Below, one piece after another: positions 50,620-61,919 of a stretch of 64,000 nucleotides of DNA. Numbering within the stretch: the first letter of the stretch is position 1; every line of letters begins with the position of its first letter. The position numbers and the translations under genes were made by a program. Under the pieces are notes generated by a model. It worked only from the letters and a program-made list of their open reading frames with translations, was not told the origin of the DNA and made no database searches. This DNA is from Mallotus nudiflorus (taxonomy: Eukaryota; Streptophyta; Magnoliopsida; Malpighiales; Euphorbiaceae). The stretch covers positions 62,001 to 126,000 of the forward strand of contig CANTUR010000642.1 of assembly GCA_947683625.1 (NCBI GenBank). The letters run 5' to 3'.

Positions 50620-53600
50620 TTAGTTGAATGCACAATTTGCGCAAGTTTGAACGCAGAATGTGAGAGCTCGTCCAAATTCGTGCACAAATTGTTTTAAAGA
50701 TGCTATCCAATGTTCCAATAGCATATTTACAAGACTAGGTACATATTCTGGCTTGTTAAAATCATGAATATGATTGACATAATTAAATATAGAATTTGCG
50801 CACATTTGTGCATGTTTGCGCACAAAAACAGAACTCGTGCAAATTGCGTGCAAATGGTTTTGAAAATGTGATTCCAATGTTAGAATTTGTAGATTGACCA
50901 TCCTAAAGCCATGTTCCTCCATTTCAAACCCAAAAATCAAATCGATTTAATTGAGCGAACAATTTGTGCACATTTGCGCATGTTTGAACGCGAAATGTCA
51001 ACTCGTCCAAATTTGTGCACAAATGGTTCTAAATATGTTGTCAATAAACTCATGCAATTGCATATTTCAAATATTACCAAGCACGCCTTATAGCTGGTTA
51101 GAATCATGAATACAATTGACATAATTAAATGCACAATTTTTGCATGTTTGGGCACACAAATAGAACTCGTCCAAATTGCGCGCAAATGGTTTTGAAAATG
51201 TGATCCCAATGTTACAACTGCGTATTGACCATCCTAAAATCATATTCCATCATTCCAAACCCATGAATCAAATTGATAGGACTGAATGCGCAACTTGTGC
51301 ACGTTTGCGCATGTTTGAACGCAAAACGTGAACTCGTCAAAATTTGTGCACAAATGGTTGTAAAGATGTTATCCATTGTTCCAACAGCATATTTACAATG
51401 CTAGGTACATATTCTAGCTTGTTAAAACCATGAATACAATTGACATAATTAAATGCACAATTTGTGCGTGTTTCAACACAAAAATAGAACTCGTGCATAT
51501 TGCGTGCAAATGGTTTTCAAAATGTGATCCCAATGTTACAATTGCGTATTGACCATCCTAAAATCATATTCCATCATTCTAAACTCACAAATCAAGTTGG
51601 TTTAGTTGAATGCACAATTTGCGCAAGTTTGAACGCAGAATGTGAGAGCTCGTCCAAATTCGTGCACAAATTGTTTTAAAGATGCTATCCAATGTTCCAA
51701 TAGCATATTTACAAGACTAGGTACATATTCTGGCTTGTTAAAATCATGAATATGATTGACATAATTAAATATAGAATTTGCGCACATTTGTGCATGTTTG
51801 CGCACAAAAACAGAACTCGTGCAAATTGCGTGCAAATGGTTTTGAAAATGTGATTCCAATGTTAGAATTTGTAGATTGACCATCCTAAAGCCATGTTCCA
51901 CCATTTCAAACCCAAAAATCAAATCGATTTAATTGAGCGAACAATTTGTGCACATTTGCGCATGTTTGAACGCGAAATGTCAACTCGTCCAAATTTGTGC
52001 ACAAATGGTTCTAAATATGTTGTCAATAAACCCGTGCAATTGCATATTTCAAATATTACCAAGCACGCCTTATAGCTGGTTAGAATCATGAATACAATTG
52101 ACATAATTAAATGCACAATTTTTGCATGTTTGGGCACACAAATAGAACTCGTGCAAATTGCGCGCAAATGGTTTTGAAAATGTGATCCCAATGTTACAAC
52201 TGCGTATTGACCATCCTAAAATCATATTCCATCATTCCAAACTCATGAATCAAATTGATTGGACTGAATGCGCAACTTGTGCACGTTTGCGCATGTTTGA
52301 ACGCAAAACGTGAACTCGTCAAAATTTGTGCACAAATGGTTTTAAAGATGTTATCCATTGTTCCAACAACATATTTACAATGCTAGGTACATATTCTAGC
52401 TTGTTAAAATCATGAATACAATTGACATAATTAAATGCACAATTTGTGCGTGTTTCAACACAAAAATAGAACTCGTGCATATTGCGTGCAAATGGTTTTC
52501 AAAATGTGATCCCAATGTTACAATTGCGTATTGACCATCCTAAAATCATATTCCATCATTCTAAACTCACAAATCAAGTTGATTTAGTTGAATGCACAAT
52601 TTGCGCAAGTTTGAATGCAGAATGTGAGAGCTCGTCCAAATTCGTGCACAAATTGTTTTAAAGATGCTATCCAATGTTCCAATAGCATATTTACAAGACT
52701 AGGTACATATTCTGGCTTGTTAAAATCATGAATATGATTGACATAATTAAATATAGAATTTGCGCACATTTGTGCATGTTTGCGCACAAAAACAGAACTC
52801 GTGCAAATTGCGCGCAAATGGTTTTGAAAATGTGATTCCAATGTTAGAATTTGCAGATTGACCGTCCTAAAGCCATGTTCCACCATTCCAAACCCAAAAA
52901 TCAAATCGATTTAATTGAGCGAACAATTTGTGCACATTTGCGCATGTTTGAACGCGAAATGTCAACTCCTCCAAATTTATGCACAAATGGTTCTAAATAT
53001 GTTGTCAATAAACTCGTGCATTTGCATATTTCAAATATTACCAAGCACGCCTTATAGCTGGTTAGAATCATGAATACAATTGACATAATTAAATGCACAA
53101 TTTTTGCATGTTTGGGCACACAAATAGAACTCGTGCAAATTGCGCGCAAATGGTTTTGAAAATGTGATCCTAATGTTACAACTGCGTATTGACCATCCTA
53201 AAATCATATTCCATCATTCCAAACTCATGAATCAAATTGATTGGACTGAATGCACAACTTGTGCACGTTTGCGCATGTTTGAACGCAAAACGTGAACTCG
53301 TCAAAATTTGTGCACAAATGGTTTTAAAGATGTTATCCATTGTTCCAACAGCATATTTACAATGCTAGGTACATATTCTAGCTTGTTAAAATCATGAATA
53401 CAATTGACATAATTAAATGCACAATTTGTGCATGTTTCAACACAAAAATAGAACTCGTGCATATTGCGTGCAAATGGTTTTCAAAATGTGATCCCAATGT
53501 TACAATTGCGTATTGACCATCCTAAAATCATATTCCATCATTCTAAACTCACAAATCAAGTTGGTTTAGTTGAATGCACAATTTGCGCAAGTTTGAACGC

Positions 53601-56511
53601 AGAATGTGAGAGCTCGTCCAAATTCGTGCACAAATTGTTTTAAAGATGCTATCCAATGTTCCAATAGCATATTTACAAGACTAGGTACATATTCTGGCTT
53701 GTTAAAATCATGAATATGATTGACATAATTAAATATAGAATTTGCGCACATTTGTGCATGTTTGCGCACAAAAACAGAACTCGTGCAAATTGCGTGCAAA
53801 TGGTTTTGAAAATGTGATTCCAATGTTAGAATTTGTAGATTGACCATCCTAAAGCCATGTTCCTCCATTTCAAACCCAAAAATCAAATCGATTTAATTGA
53901 GCGAACAATTTGTGCACATTTGCGCATGTTTGAACGCGAAATGTCAACTCGTCCAAATTTGTGCACAAATGGTTCTAAATATGTTGTCAATAAACTCATG
54001 CAATTGCATATTTCAAATATTACCAAGCACGCCTTATAGCTGGTTAGAATCATGAATACAATTGACATAATTAAATGCACAATTTTTGCATGTTTGGGCA
54101 CACAAATAGAACTCGTCCAAATTGCGCGCAAATGGTTTTGAAAATGTGATCCCAATGTTACAACTGCGTATTGACCATCCTAAAATCATATTCCATCATT
54201 CCAAACCCATGAATCAAATTGATTGGACTGAATGCGCAACTTGTGCACGTTTGCGCATGTTTGAACGCAAAACGTGAACTCGTCAAAATTTGTGCACAAA
54301 TGGTTGTAAAGATGTTATCCATTGTTCCAACAGCATATTTACAATGCTAGGTACATATTCTAGCTTGTTAAAATCATGAATACAATTGACATAATTAAAT
54401 GCACAATTTGTGCGTGTTTCAACACAAAAATAGAACTCGTGCATATTGCGTGCAAATGGTTTTCAAAATGTGATCCCAATGTTACAATTGCGTATTGACC
54501 ATCCTAAAATCATATTCCATCATTCTAAACTCACAAATCAAGTTGGTTTAGTTGAATGCACAATTTGCGCAAGTTTGAACGCAGAATGTGAGAGCTCGTC
54601 CAAATTCGTGCACAAATTGTTTTAAAGATGCTATCCAATGTTCCAATAGCATATTTACAAGACTAGGTACATATTCTGGCTTGTTAAAATCATGAATATG
54701 ATTGACATAATTAAATATAGAATTTGCGCACATTTGTGCATGTTTGCGCACAAAAACAGAACTCGTGCAAATTGCGTGCAAATGGTTTTGAAAATGTGAT
54801 TCCAATGTTAGAATTTGTAGATTGACCATCCTAAAGCCATGTTCCACCATTTCAAACCCAAAAATCAAATCGATTTAATTGAGCGAACAATTTGTGCACA
54901 TTTGCGCATGTTTGAACGCGAAATGTCAACTCGTCCAAATTTGTGCACAAATGGTTCTAAATATGTTGTCAATAAACCCGTGCAATTGCATATTTCAAAT
55001 ATTACCAAGCACACCTTATAGCTGGTTAGAATCATGAATACAATTGACATAATTAAATGCACAATTTTTGCATGTTTGGGCACACAAATAGAACTCGTGC
55101 AAATTGCGCGCAAATGGTTTTGAAAATGTGATCCCAATGTTACAACTGCGTATTGACCATCCTAAAATCATATTCCATCATTCCAAACTCATGAATCAAA
55201 TTGATTGGACTGAATGCGCAACTTGTGCACGTTTGCGCATGTTTGAACGCAAAACGTGAACTCGTCAAAATTTGTGCACAAATGGTTTTAAAGATGTTAT
55301 CCATTGTTCCAACAACATATTTACAATGCTAGGTACATATTCTAGCTTGTTAAAATCATGAATACAATTGACATAATTAAATGCACAATTTGTGCGTGTT
55401 TCAACACAAAAATAGAACTCGTGCATATTGCGTGCAAATGGTTTTCAAAATGTGATCCCAATGTTACAATTGCGTATTGACCATCCTAAAATCATATTCC
55501 ATCATTCTAAACTCACAAATCAAGTTGATTTAGTTGAATGCACAATTTGCGCAAGTTTGAATGCAGAATGTGAGAGCTCGTCCAAATTCGTGCACAAATT
55601 GTTTTAAAGATGCTATCCAATGTTCCAATAGCATATTTACAAGACTAGGTACATATTCTGGCTTGTTAAAATCATGAATATGATTGACATAATTAAATAT
55701 AGAATTTGCGCACATTTGTGCATGTTTGCGCACAAAAACAGAACTCGTGCAAATTGCGCGCAAATGGTTTTGAAAATGTGATTCCAATGTTAGAATTTGC
55801 AGATTGACCGTCCTAAAGCCATGTTCCACCATTCCAAACCCAAAAATCAAATCGATTTAATTGAGCGAACAATTTGTGCACATTTGCGCATGTTTGAACG
55901 CGAAATGTCAACTCCTCCAAATTTATGCACAAATGGTTCTAAATATGTTGTCAATAAACTCGTGCATTTGCATATTTCAAATATTACCAAGCACGCCTTA
56001 TAGCTGGTTAGAATCATGAATACAATTGACATAATTAAATGCACAATTTTTGCATGTTTGGGCACACAAATAGAACTCGTGCAAATTGCGCGCAAATGGT
56101 TTTGAAAATGTGATCCTAATGTTACAACTGCGTATTGACCATCCTAAAATCATATTCCATCATTCCAAACTCATGAATCAAATTGATTGGACTGAATGCA
56201 CAACTTGTGCACGTTTGCGCATGTTTGAACGCAAAACGTGAACTCGTCAAAATTTGTGCACAAATGGTTTTAAAGATGTTATCCATTGTTCCAACAGCAT
56301 ATTTACAATGCTAGGTACATATTCTAGCTTGTTAAAATCATGAATACAATTGACATAATTAAATGCACAATTTGTGCGTGTTTCAACACAAAAATAGAAC
56401 TCGTGCATATTGCGTGCAAATGGTTTTCAAAATGTGATCCCAATGTTACAATTGCGTATTGACCATCCTAAAATCATATTCCATCATTCTAAACTCACAA
56501 ATCAAGTTGAT
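50620..56511. repeat. Three-unit (2946-bp) tandem duplication inside S3
   Basis: 50620-53565 and 53566-56511 share rare variants at the same offset, for example CCTCC at 50918/53864, AAACCCGTGC near 52030/54976 and TTTGAATGCAG near 52612/55558. They differ at only a few sites seen by eye (51278/54224, 51428/54374, 52067/55013). Exact ends are uncertain by about 100-150 bp. Confidence 0.85.
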
Positions 56512-58799
56512 TTAGTTGAATGCACAATTTGCGTAAGTTTGAACGCAGAATGTGAGAGCTCGTCCAAATTCGTGCACAAATTGTTTTAAAGATGCTATCC
56601 AATGTTCCAATAGCATATTTACAAGACTAGGTACATATTCTGGCTTGTTAAAATCATGAATATGATTGACATAATTAAATATAGAATTTGCGCACATTTG
56701 TGCATGTTTGCGCACAAAAACAGAACTCGTGCAAATTGCGCGCAAATGGTTTTGAAAATGTGATTCCAATGTTAGAATTTGCAGATTGACCGTCCTAAAG
56801 CCATGTTCCACCATTCCAAACCCAAAAATCAAATCGATTTAATTGAGCGAACAATTTGTGCACATTTGCGCATGTTTGAACGCGAAATGTCAACTCCTCC
56901 AAATTTATGCACAAATGGTTCTAAATATGTTGTCAATAAACTCGTGCATTTGCATATTTCAAATATTACCAAGCACGCCTTATAGCTGGTTAGAATCATG
57001 AATACAATTGACATAATTAAATGCACAATTTTTGCATGTTTGGGCACACAAATAGAACTCGTGCAAATTGCGCGCAAATGGTTTTGAAAATGTGATCCCA
57101 ATGTTACAATTGCGTATTGACCATCCTAAAATCATATTCCATCATTCCAAACTCATGAATCAAATTGATTGGACTGAATGCGCAACTTGTGCACGTTTGC
57201 GCATGTTTGAACGCAAAACGTGAACTCGTCAAAATTTGTGCACAAATGGTTTTAAAGATGTTATCCATTGTTCCAACAGCATATTTACAATGCTAGGTAC
57301 ATATTCTAGCTTGTTAAAATCATGAATACAATTGACATAATTAAATGCACAATTTGTGCGTGTTTCAACACAAAAATAGAACTCGTGCATATTGCGTGCA
57401 AATGGCTTTCAAAATGTGATCCCAATGTTACAATTGCGTATTGACCATCCTAAAATCATATTCCATCATTCTAAACTCACAAATCAAGTTGGTTTAGTTG
57501 AATGCACAATTTGCACAAGTTTGAACGCAGAATGTGAGAGCTCGTCCAAATTCGTGCACAAATTGTTTTAAAGATGCTATCCAATGTTCCAATAGCATAT
57601 TTACAAGACTAGGTACATATTCTGGCTTGTTAAAATCATGAATATGATTGACATAATTAAATATAGAATTTACGCACATTTGTGCATGTTTGCGCACAAA
57701 AACAGAACTCGTGCAAATTGCGCGCAAATGGTTTTGAAAATGTGATTCCAATGTTAGAATTTGCAGATTGACCGTCCTAAAGCCATGTTCCACCATTCCA
57801 AACCCAAAAATCAAATCGATTTAATTGAGCGAACAATTTGTGCACATTTGCGCATGTTTGAACGCGAAATGTCAACTCGTCCAAATTTGTGCACAAATGG
57901 TTCTAAATATGTTGTCAATAAACTCGTGCAATTGCATATTTCAAATATTACCAAGCACGACTTATAGCTGGTTAGAATCATGAATACAATTGACATAATT
58001 AAATGCACAATTTTTGCATGTTTGGGCACACAAATAGAACTCGTGCAAATTGCGCGCAAATGGTTTTGAAAATGTGATCCCAATGTTACAACTGCGTATT
58101 GACCATCCTAAAATCATATTCCATCATTCCAAACCCATGAATCAAATTGATTGGACTGAATGCGCAACTTGTGCACGTTTGCGCATGTTTGAACGCAAAA
58201 CGTGAACTCGTCAAAATTTGTGCACAAATGGTTTTAAAGATGTTATCCATTGTTCCAACAGCATATTTACAATGCTAGGTACATATTCTAGCTTGTTAAA
58301 ATCATGAATACAATTGACATAATTAAATGCACAATTTGTGCGTGTTTCAACACAAAAATAGAACTCGTGCATATTGCGTGCAAATGGTTTTCAAAATGTG
58401 ATCCCAATGTTACAATTGCGTATTAACCATCCTAAAATCATATTCCATCATTCTAAACTCACAAATCAAGTTGATTTAGTTGAATGCACAATTTGCGCAA
58501 GTTTGAACGCAGAATGTGAGAGCTCGTCCAAATTCGTGCACAAATTGTTTTAAAGATGCTATCCAATGTTCCAATAGCATATTTACAAGACTAGGTACAT
58601 ATTCTGGCTTGTTAAAATCATGAATATGATTGACATAATTAAATATAGAATTTGCGCACATTTGTGCATGTTTGCGCACAAAAACAGAACTCGTGCAAAT
58701 TGCGCGCAAATGGTTTTGAAAATGTGATTCCAATGTTAGAATTTGCAGATTGACCGTCCTAAAGCCATGTTCCACCATTCCAAACCCAAAAATCAAATC

Positions 58800-58804
58800 G
58801 ATTT
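58800..58804. repeat. Left target-site duplication of C (GATTT)
   Basis: GATTT is repeated at 61915-61919. Excision restores the satellite reading AAATCGATTTAATTGAG. Confidence 0.92.
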
Positions 58805-58850
58805 TAATATGAACCCTAAAAGGGATCAACAACGCCCGAATATGAAGAAT

Positions 58851-58896
58851 TCAAGCTAATTAGCTTAATTTCCTATTCTGAAATTAATTAGCTTGA
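58851..58896. repeat. Hairpin near the LTR start of C
   Basis: Stem TCAAGCTAAT/ATTAGCTTGA plus TAATTTC/GAAATTA with a 5-nt bulge and 7-nt loop. The second LTR has it at 61080-61125. The 58-bp inverted tail ends inside this palindrome (corresponding to 58862). Confidence 0.75.
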
Positions 58897-58989
58897 TTGG
58901 ACGAATTTTGATTTATTTTCCTATTTTGGAGTCAATAAGGAAGATTCAAGAAGATTCTAGAAGATGTGAGAAGATTCAAGAATATTCCA

Positions 58990-59057
58990 AGTCAAAGTCA
59001 ACAAGTCCAAGTCAAAGTCAAATGGTCAACAAGTCAAAGTCAATGGTCAATGGTCAA
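58990..59057 (+). promoter_or_regulatory. W-box cluster in the C 5' LTR
   Basis: Nine RGTCAA motifs (TTGACY on the other strand) within 68 bp, about 240 bp upstream of the TATA box. The 3' LTR copy is at 61219-61286. WRKY binding is inferred from the motif only. Confidence 0.5.
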
Positions 59058-59299
59058 CATATGACATGGCATGTGACATGGCATGCTTTATGCTTAGTTG
59101 TCATGAGTTGTCATATTGATTAGTTGTCATGAATTGTAATGAGTTGTCAATTTTGACTTTTCAAAGATGAGTTGTCATTAGTTGTCATTAGTTATCCTAT
59201 TTTAAAGGAAATCTCCTTAATTAAGGATTTTCCTATATAGGTATCTTTGGGAATAAGGAATAAAACCTTTTCCTTCAAGGAATAGGTTGTTTACATGCC

Positions 59300-59307
59300 T
59301 ATATAAG
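59300..59307 (+). promoter_or_regulatory. TATA box in the C 5' LTR
   Basis: TATATAAG, shared with the B LTR and repeated in the 3' LTR at 61529-61536. Confidence 0.6.
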
Positions 59308-59627
59308 GGCTACAAACATGTAAAACGAATTTGGAGAAAAAAAGAAGAAGATTGAAATATTAAAAGTAAGGTTTTTCCTTAAACTTTGTTCTTTTTGAAA
59401 CTTTGCAAGTTTACTTGAATTGTTTCACTTCTACCTTTCATTACAATTGCTAGGTTAGATTAAACTTAGAATTGTGTGATTGTTCATCTTATAATAGCTA
59501 AGTATCTTGCTTCAATTTAATAAGCAAGGGGTTTAGCTCCATCAACACAACTATCCTTGATGATCCTTGGGCTAATATTCAAAGTTGGATGCGCGTTCTA
59601 TCTCTTTTATAGGTAGGGTTCGTATCA

Positions 59628-59864
59628 GTTTGGTATCAGAGCCAAACTTCAAGGTTTGGTTACGTATCCTTTATTTTTTATGTATTATCTATTCTTTTCT
59701 TCTTCTCAATTCTTCATAAATTGAAAAAAAAAAAAGCAAAAAAAAAAAAAATTTTTTTTTTTTTTTAGTGAAACACGAGAGCATTCACATCCTTGAGTGT
59801 AAACACGTAAGGGAGTGTTTTGTGAGGGTTTCTTTTCTATTTTTTTTCTAAATTATCTTGGTGT
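59628..59864 (+). other. PBS and leader of C
   Basis: The PBS TGGTATCAGAGCC is at 59631-59643, followed by AAACTTCAAGGTTTGGTT as in B. An A-run and T-run (about 59724-59766) could pair as a hairpin. The conserved leader hairpin follows at 59802-59819. Confidence 0.85.
59802..59819 (+). promoter_or_regulatory. Conserved leader hairpin of C
   Basis: AACAC-GTAAGGGA-GTGTT, identical to B, 45 nt before the gag ATG. It survives here although all enzyme genes are gone. Confidence 0.6.
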
Positions 59865-61088
59865 ATGGTTATTATGGACGTGCCTTATTTTCTTGGTGGG
59901 GATGATCCTTATGTTTATTTGGAATGGATGCAACAAACGGAGGAGATATTTGATTTTTTTGAATTAAGTGATTTCCAAAAGTGTAAACTTGCTTCTTGTA
60001 AATTTTTGGGTCATGCTGCTGTATGGTGGGAAGATTTGATGGCATCATGGAGAGAGAATAGGCATAGTGAGATTAAAAATTGGGAGGTAATGAAGAGGTT
60101 AATGACTAGACATTTTATTCCTTCTGAAGTTAGGGATAAATTTCGTCTTAAATTACAAAGGCTTAAACAAGATGATGAATTATGCGTTAATGATTATATT
60201 AAAAAGTTTAAGTTATTTGTAATTGCAAGTGATGTAGGTGAATTTGAAAGGAGGAAAGTTGCAAAATTCATCAGTGGGCTTAAGTGTGATATTGCTAAGA
60301 GATTGAAGAAAGAAGTGCAATTAGAACCTTCTATCTCTTTAAAGGTTGTAATTGAACTTGCTTTGGAGTTTGAAAAACAAGTGGGTTCTAATGAGGAGAC
60401 GATGACAGTGTGTGATTCCAAGGAACATGATGGTGTTAAAGTTACTGAATTGGTTGAGCAACAAGTTGAGGAGAAGAGTAGGGAGGAAGAGCATCAAATT
60501 GAAACTCCATCACCAAAGATAGTTATTGAAGACATGTGCACTAATCAATTAGTGAGAGAAAATGAGCAAGGCATGAGTGAAAAGGAGAACCTAGAGATTG
60601 GGAGCATCATGAAAGATCAAGAGTTGATTATCCATTATGATTGCACTAATCATTTTAATGTTTCTTTTCCTAGTGACTTGAAATTTATTTTGCAGAGCTT
60701 TATGCCATACAAAGATCCATTTGATGATGTTATTGCAGTTCCTTATGTCCACAATGCAATTTATGAAGTCTTCACTTGTGCCAAGAAGAACTTGAGATAT
60801 TCATGTTTCAAGTTTAGAAGGAAGCAACACAAATACAATCCTTGTAAGTTCGTGGAAACGAGTTCTACATTCGATCAACTTCAAGCTATATTGAAGCTAC
60901 TTCTGTGGATTCTTACTTCAAAGGAGAGGCTTTCAACAAAGGTGTTTGTATTTGACCCTGGAGGATTTGTAAATTTATCAACTCTAGAAGATGGCTATGA
61001 TTCGAGGGCGAATCATCTTCAAGAGAGAGGGAATAATATGAACCCTAAAAGGGATCAACAACGCCCGAATATGAAGAATTCAAGCTAA
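59865..61088 (+). CDS. Gag-like protein of C (407 aa)
   Basis: The first about 170 residues look like a retrotransposon gag capsid: FLGGDDPYVYLEW, AAVWWEDL (WW at 54-55), MKRLMTRHFIPSE and a FISGL segment. They are only distantly like the gag of A or B. There is no zinc knuckle. Residues about 185-235 are Glu/Lys-rich. About 245-350 (with SFMPYKDPFDD and RYSCFKFRRKQHKYNPC) I do not recognise. The tail FDPGGFVNLSTLEDGYDS...QERGNNMNP resembles the extreme C-terminus of Pol in A/B, so the ORF may be a gag fused to the end of pol after internal deletion. The last about 17 residues are encoded in the 3' LTR. No frameshift or stop is seen. It may supply only particle protein or nothing; function is unproven. 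Confidence 0.8.
   Translation: MVIMDVPYFLGGDDPYVYLEWMQQTEEIFDFFELSDFQKCKLASCKFLGHAAVWWEDLMASWRENRHSEIKNWEVMKRLMTRHFIPSEVRDKFRLKLQRLKQDDELCVNDYIKKFKLFVIASDVGEFERRKVAKFISGLKCDIAKRLKKEVQLEPSISLKVVIELALEFEKQVGSNEETMTVCDSKEHDGVKVTELVEQQVEEKSREEEHQIETPSPKIVIEDMCTNQLVRENEQGMSEKENLEIGSIMKDQELIIHYDCTNHFNVSFPSDLKFILQSFMPYKDPFDDVIAVPYVHNAIYEVFTCAKKNLRYSCFKFRRKQHKYNPCKFVETSSTFDQLQAILKLLLWILTSKERLSTKVFVFDPGGFVNLSTLEDGYDSRANHLQERGNNMNPKRDQQRPNMKNSS
61021..61033 (+). other. Polypurine tract of C
   Basis: AAGAGAGAGGGAA directly precedes the 3' LTR start TAATATG, inside the ORF, as in family A. Confidence 0.8.
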
Positions 61089-61856
61089 TTAGCTTAATTT
61101 CCTATTCTGAAATTAATTAGCTTGATTGGACGAATTTTGATTTATTTTCCTATTTTGGAGTCAATAAGGAAGATTCAAGAAGATTCTAGAAGATGTGAGA
61201 AGATTCAAGAATATTCCAAGTCAAAGTCAACAAGTCCAAGTCAAAGTCAAATGGTCAACAAGTCAAAGTCAATGGTCAATGGTCAACATATGACATGGCA
61301 TGTGACATGGCATGCTTTATGCTTAGTTGTCATGAGTTGTCATATTGATTAGTTGTCATGAATTGTAATGAGTTGTCAATTTTGACTTTTCAAAGATGAG
61401 TTGTCATTAGTTGTCATTAGTTATCCTATTTTAAAGGAAATCTCCTTAATTAAGGATTTTCCTATATAGGTATCTTTGGGAATAAGGAATAAAACCTTTT
61501 CCTTCAAGGAATAGGTTGTTTACATGCCTATATAAGGGCTACAAACATGTAAAACGAATTTGGAGAAAAAAAGAAGAAGATTGAAATATTAAAAGTAAGG
61601 TTTTTCCTTAAACTTTGTTCTTTTTGAAACTTTGCAAGTTTACTTGAATTGTTTCACTTCTACCTTTCATTACAATTGCTAGGTTAGATTAAACTTAGAA
61701 TTGTGTGATTGTTCATCTTATAATAGCTAAGTATCTTGCTTCAATTTAATAAGCAAGGGGTTTAGCTCCATCAACACAACTATCCTTGATGATCCTTGGG
61801 CTAATATTCAAAGTTGGATGCGCGTTCTATCTCTTTTATAGGTAGGGTTCGTATCA
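61034..61856 (+). repeat. 3' LTR of C (823 bp)
   Basis: The copy of 58805-59627 at a constant offset of 2229 with no difference found by eye. It ends GTATCA at 61856, but the inserted DNA continues for 58 bp. Confidence 0.92.
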
Positions 61857-61914
61857 TAATTAGCTTGAATTCTTCATATTCGGGCGTTGTTGATCCCTTT
61901 TAGGGTTCATATTA
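61857..61914 (-). repeat. 58-bp inverted copy of the LTR start at the right end of C
   Basis: It is an exact reverse complement of 58805-58862, placed between the 3' LTR and the right target copy GATTT. Because the target duplication lies outside it, it was present when the element integrated. Confidence 0.92.
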
Positions 61915-61919
61915 GATTT
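61915..61919. repeat. Right target-site duplication of C (GATTT)
   Basis: It matches 58800-58804. Satellite resumes in phase. Confidence 0.92.

Larger units (their letters stand above)
34145..58804. repeat. 982-bp satellite array S3
   Basis: About 25 units, starting at 34350, 35332, 36314, 37296, 38278, 39260, 40242, 41224, 42206, 43188, then 43846, 44828, 45810, 46792, 47774, 48757, 49739, 50721, 51703, 52685, 53667, 54649, 55631, 56613, 57595 and 58577. Spacing is 982 except 658 for the unit at 43188 and 983 for the unit at 47774 (an extra T near 47911). From about 38.5 kb on, two unit types are intermixed, marked by ACTCCTCCAAATTTATG versus ACTCGTCCAAATTTGTG. The array is interrupted at 58804 by element C. 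Confidence 0.97.
58805..59627 (+). repeat. 5' LTR of C (823 bp)
   Basis: It starts TAATATGAACCC right after the target copy and ends TTCGTATCA. The start corresponds to the base after the polypurine tract at the 3' end. It begins TA rather than the usual TG. It contains a hairpin (58851-58896), a W-box cluster (58990-59057), GTTGTCAT repeats and TATATAAG (59300-59307). Confidence 0.92.
58805..61914 (+). mobile_element. Non-autonomous gag-only LTR retrotransposon C (3110 bp)
   Basis: Two 823-bp LTRs, apparently identical, flank PBS, leader and one 407-codon gag-like ORF with no protease, RT or integrase. A perfect GATTT duplication flanks the insert. After the 3' LTR come 58 bp that exactly reverse-complement the first 58 bp of the 5' LTR, so the insert ends in inverted repeats (TAATATGAACCC...GGGTTCATATTA). 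LTR and PBS region are close to those of B, so B-like proteins are the likely helpers. Identical LTRs imply a very recent insertion. Confidence 0.92.

Noticed and set aside
58893..59123. 76-codon frame in the C LTR (also 61122-61352)
   Set aside because: It is a translation of GTCAA-type simple repeats inside the LTR. No start context or homology is seen.
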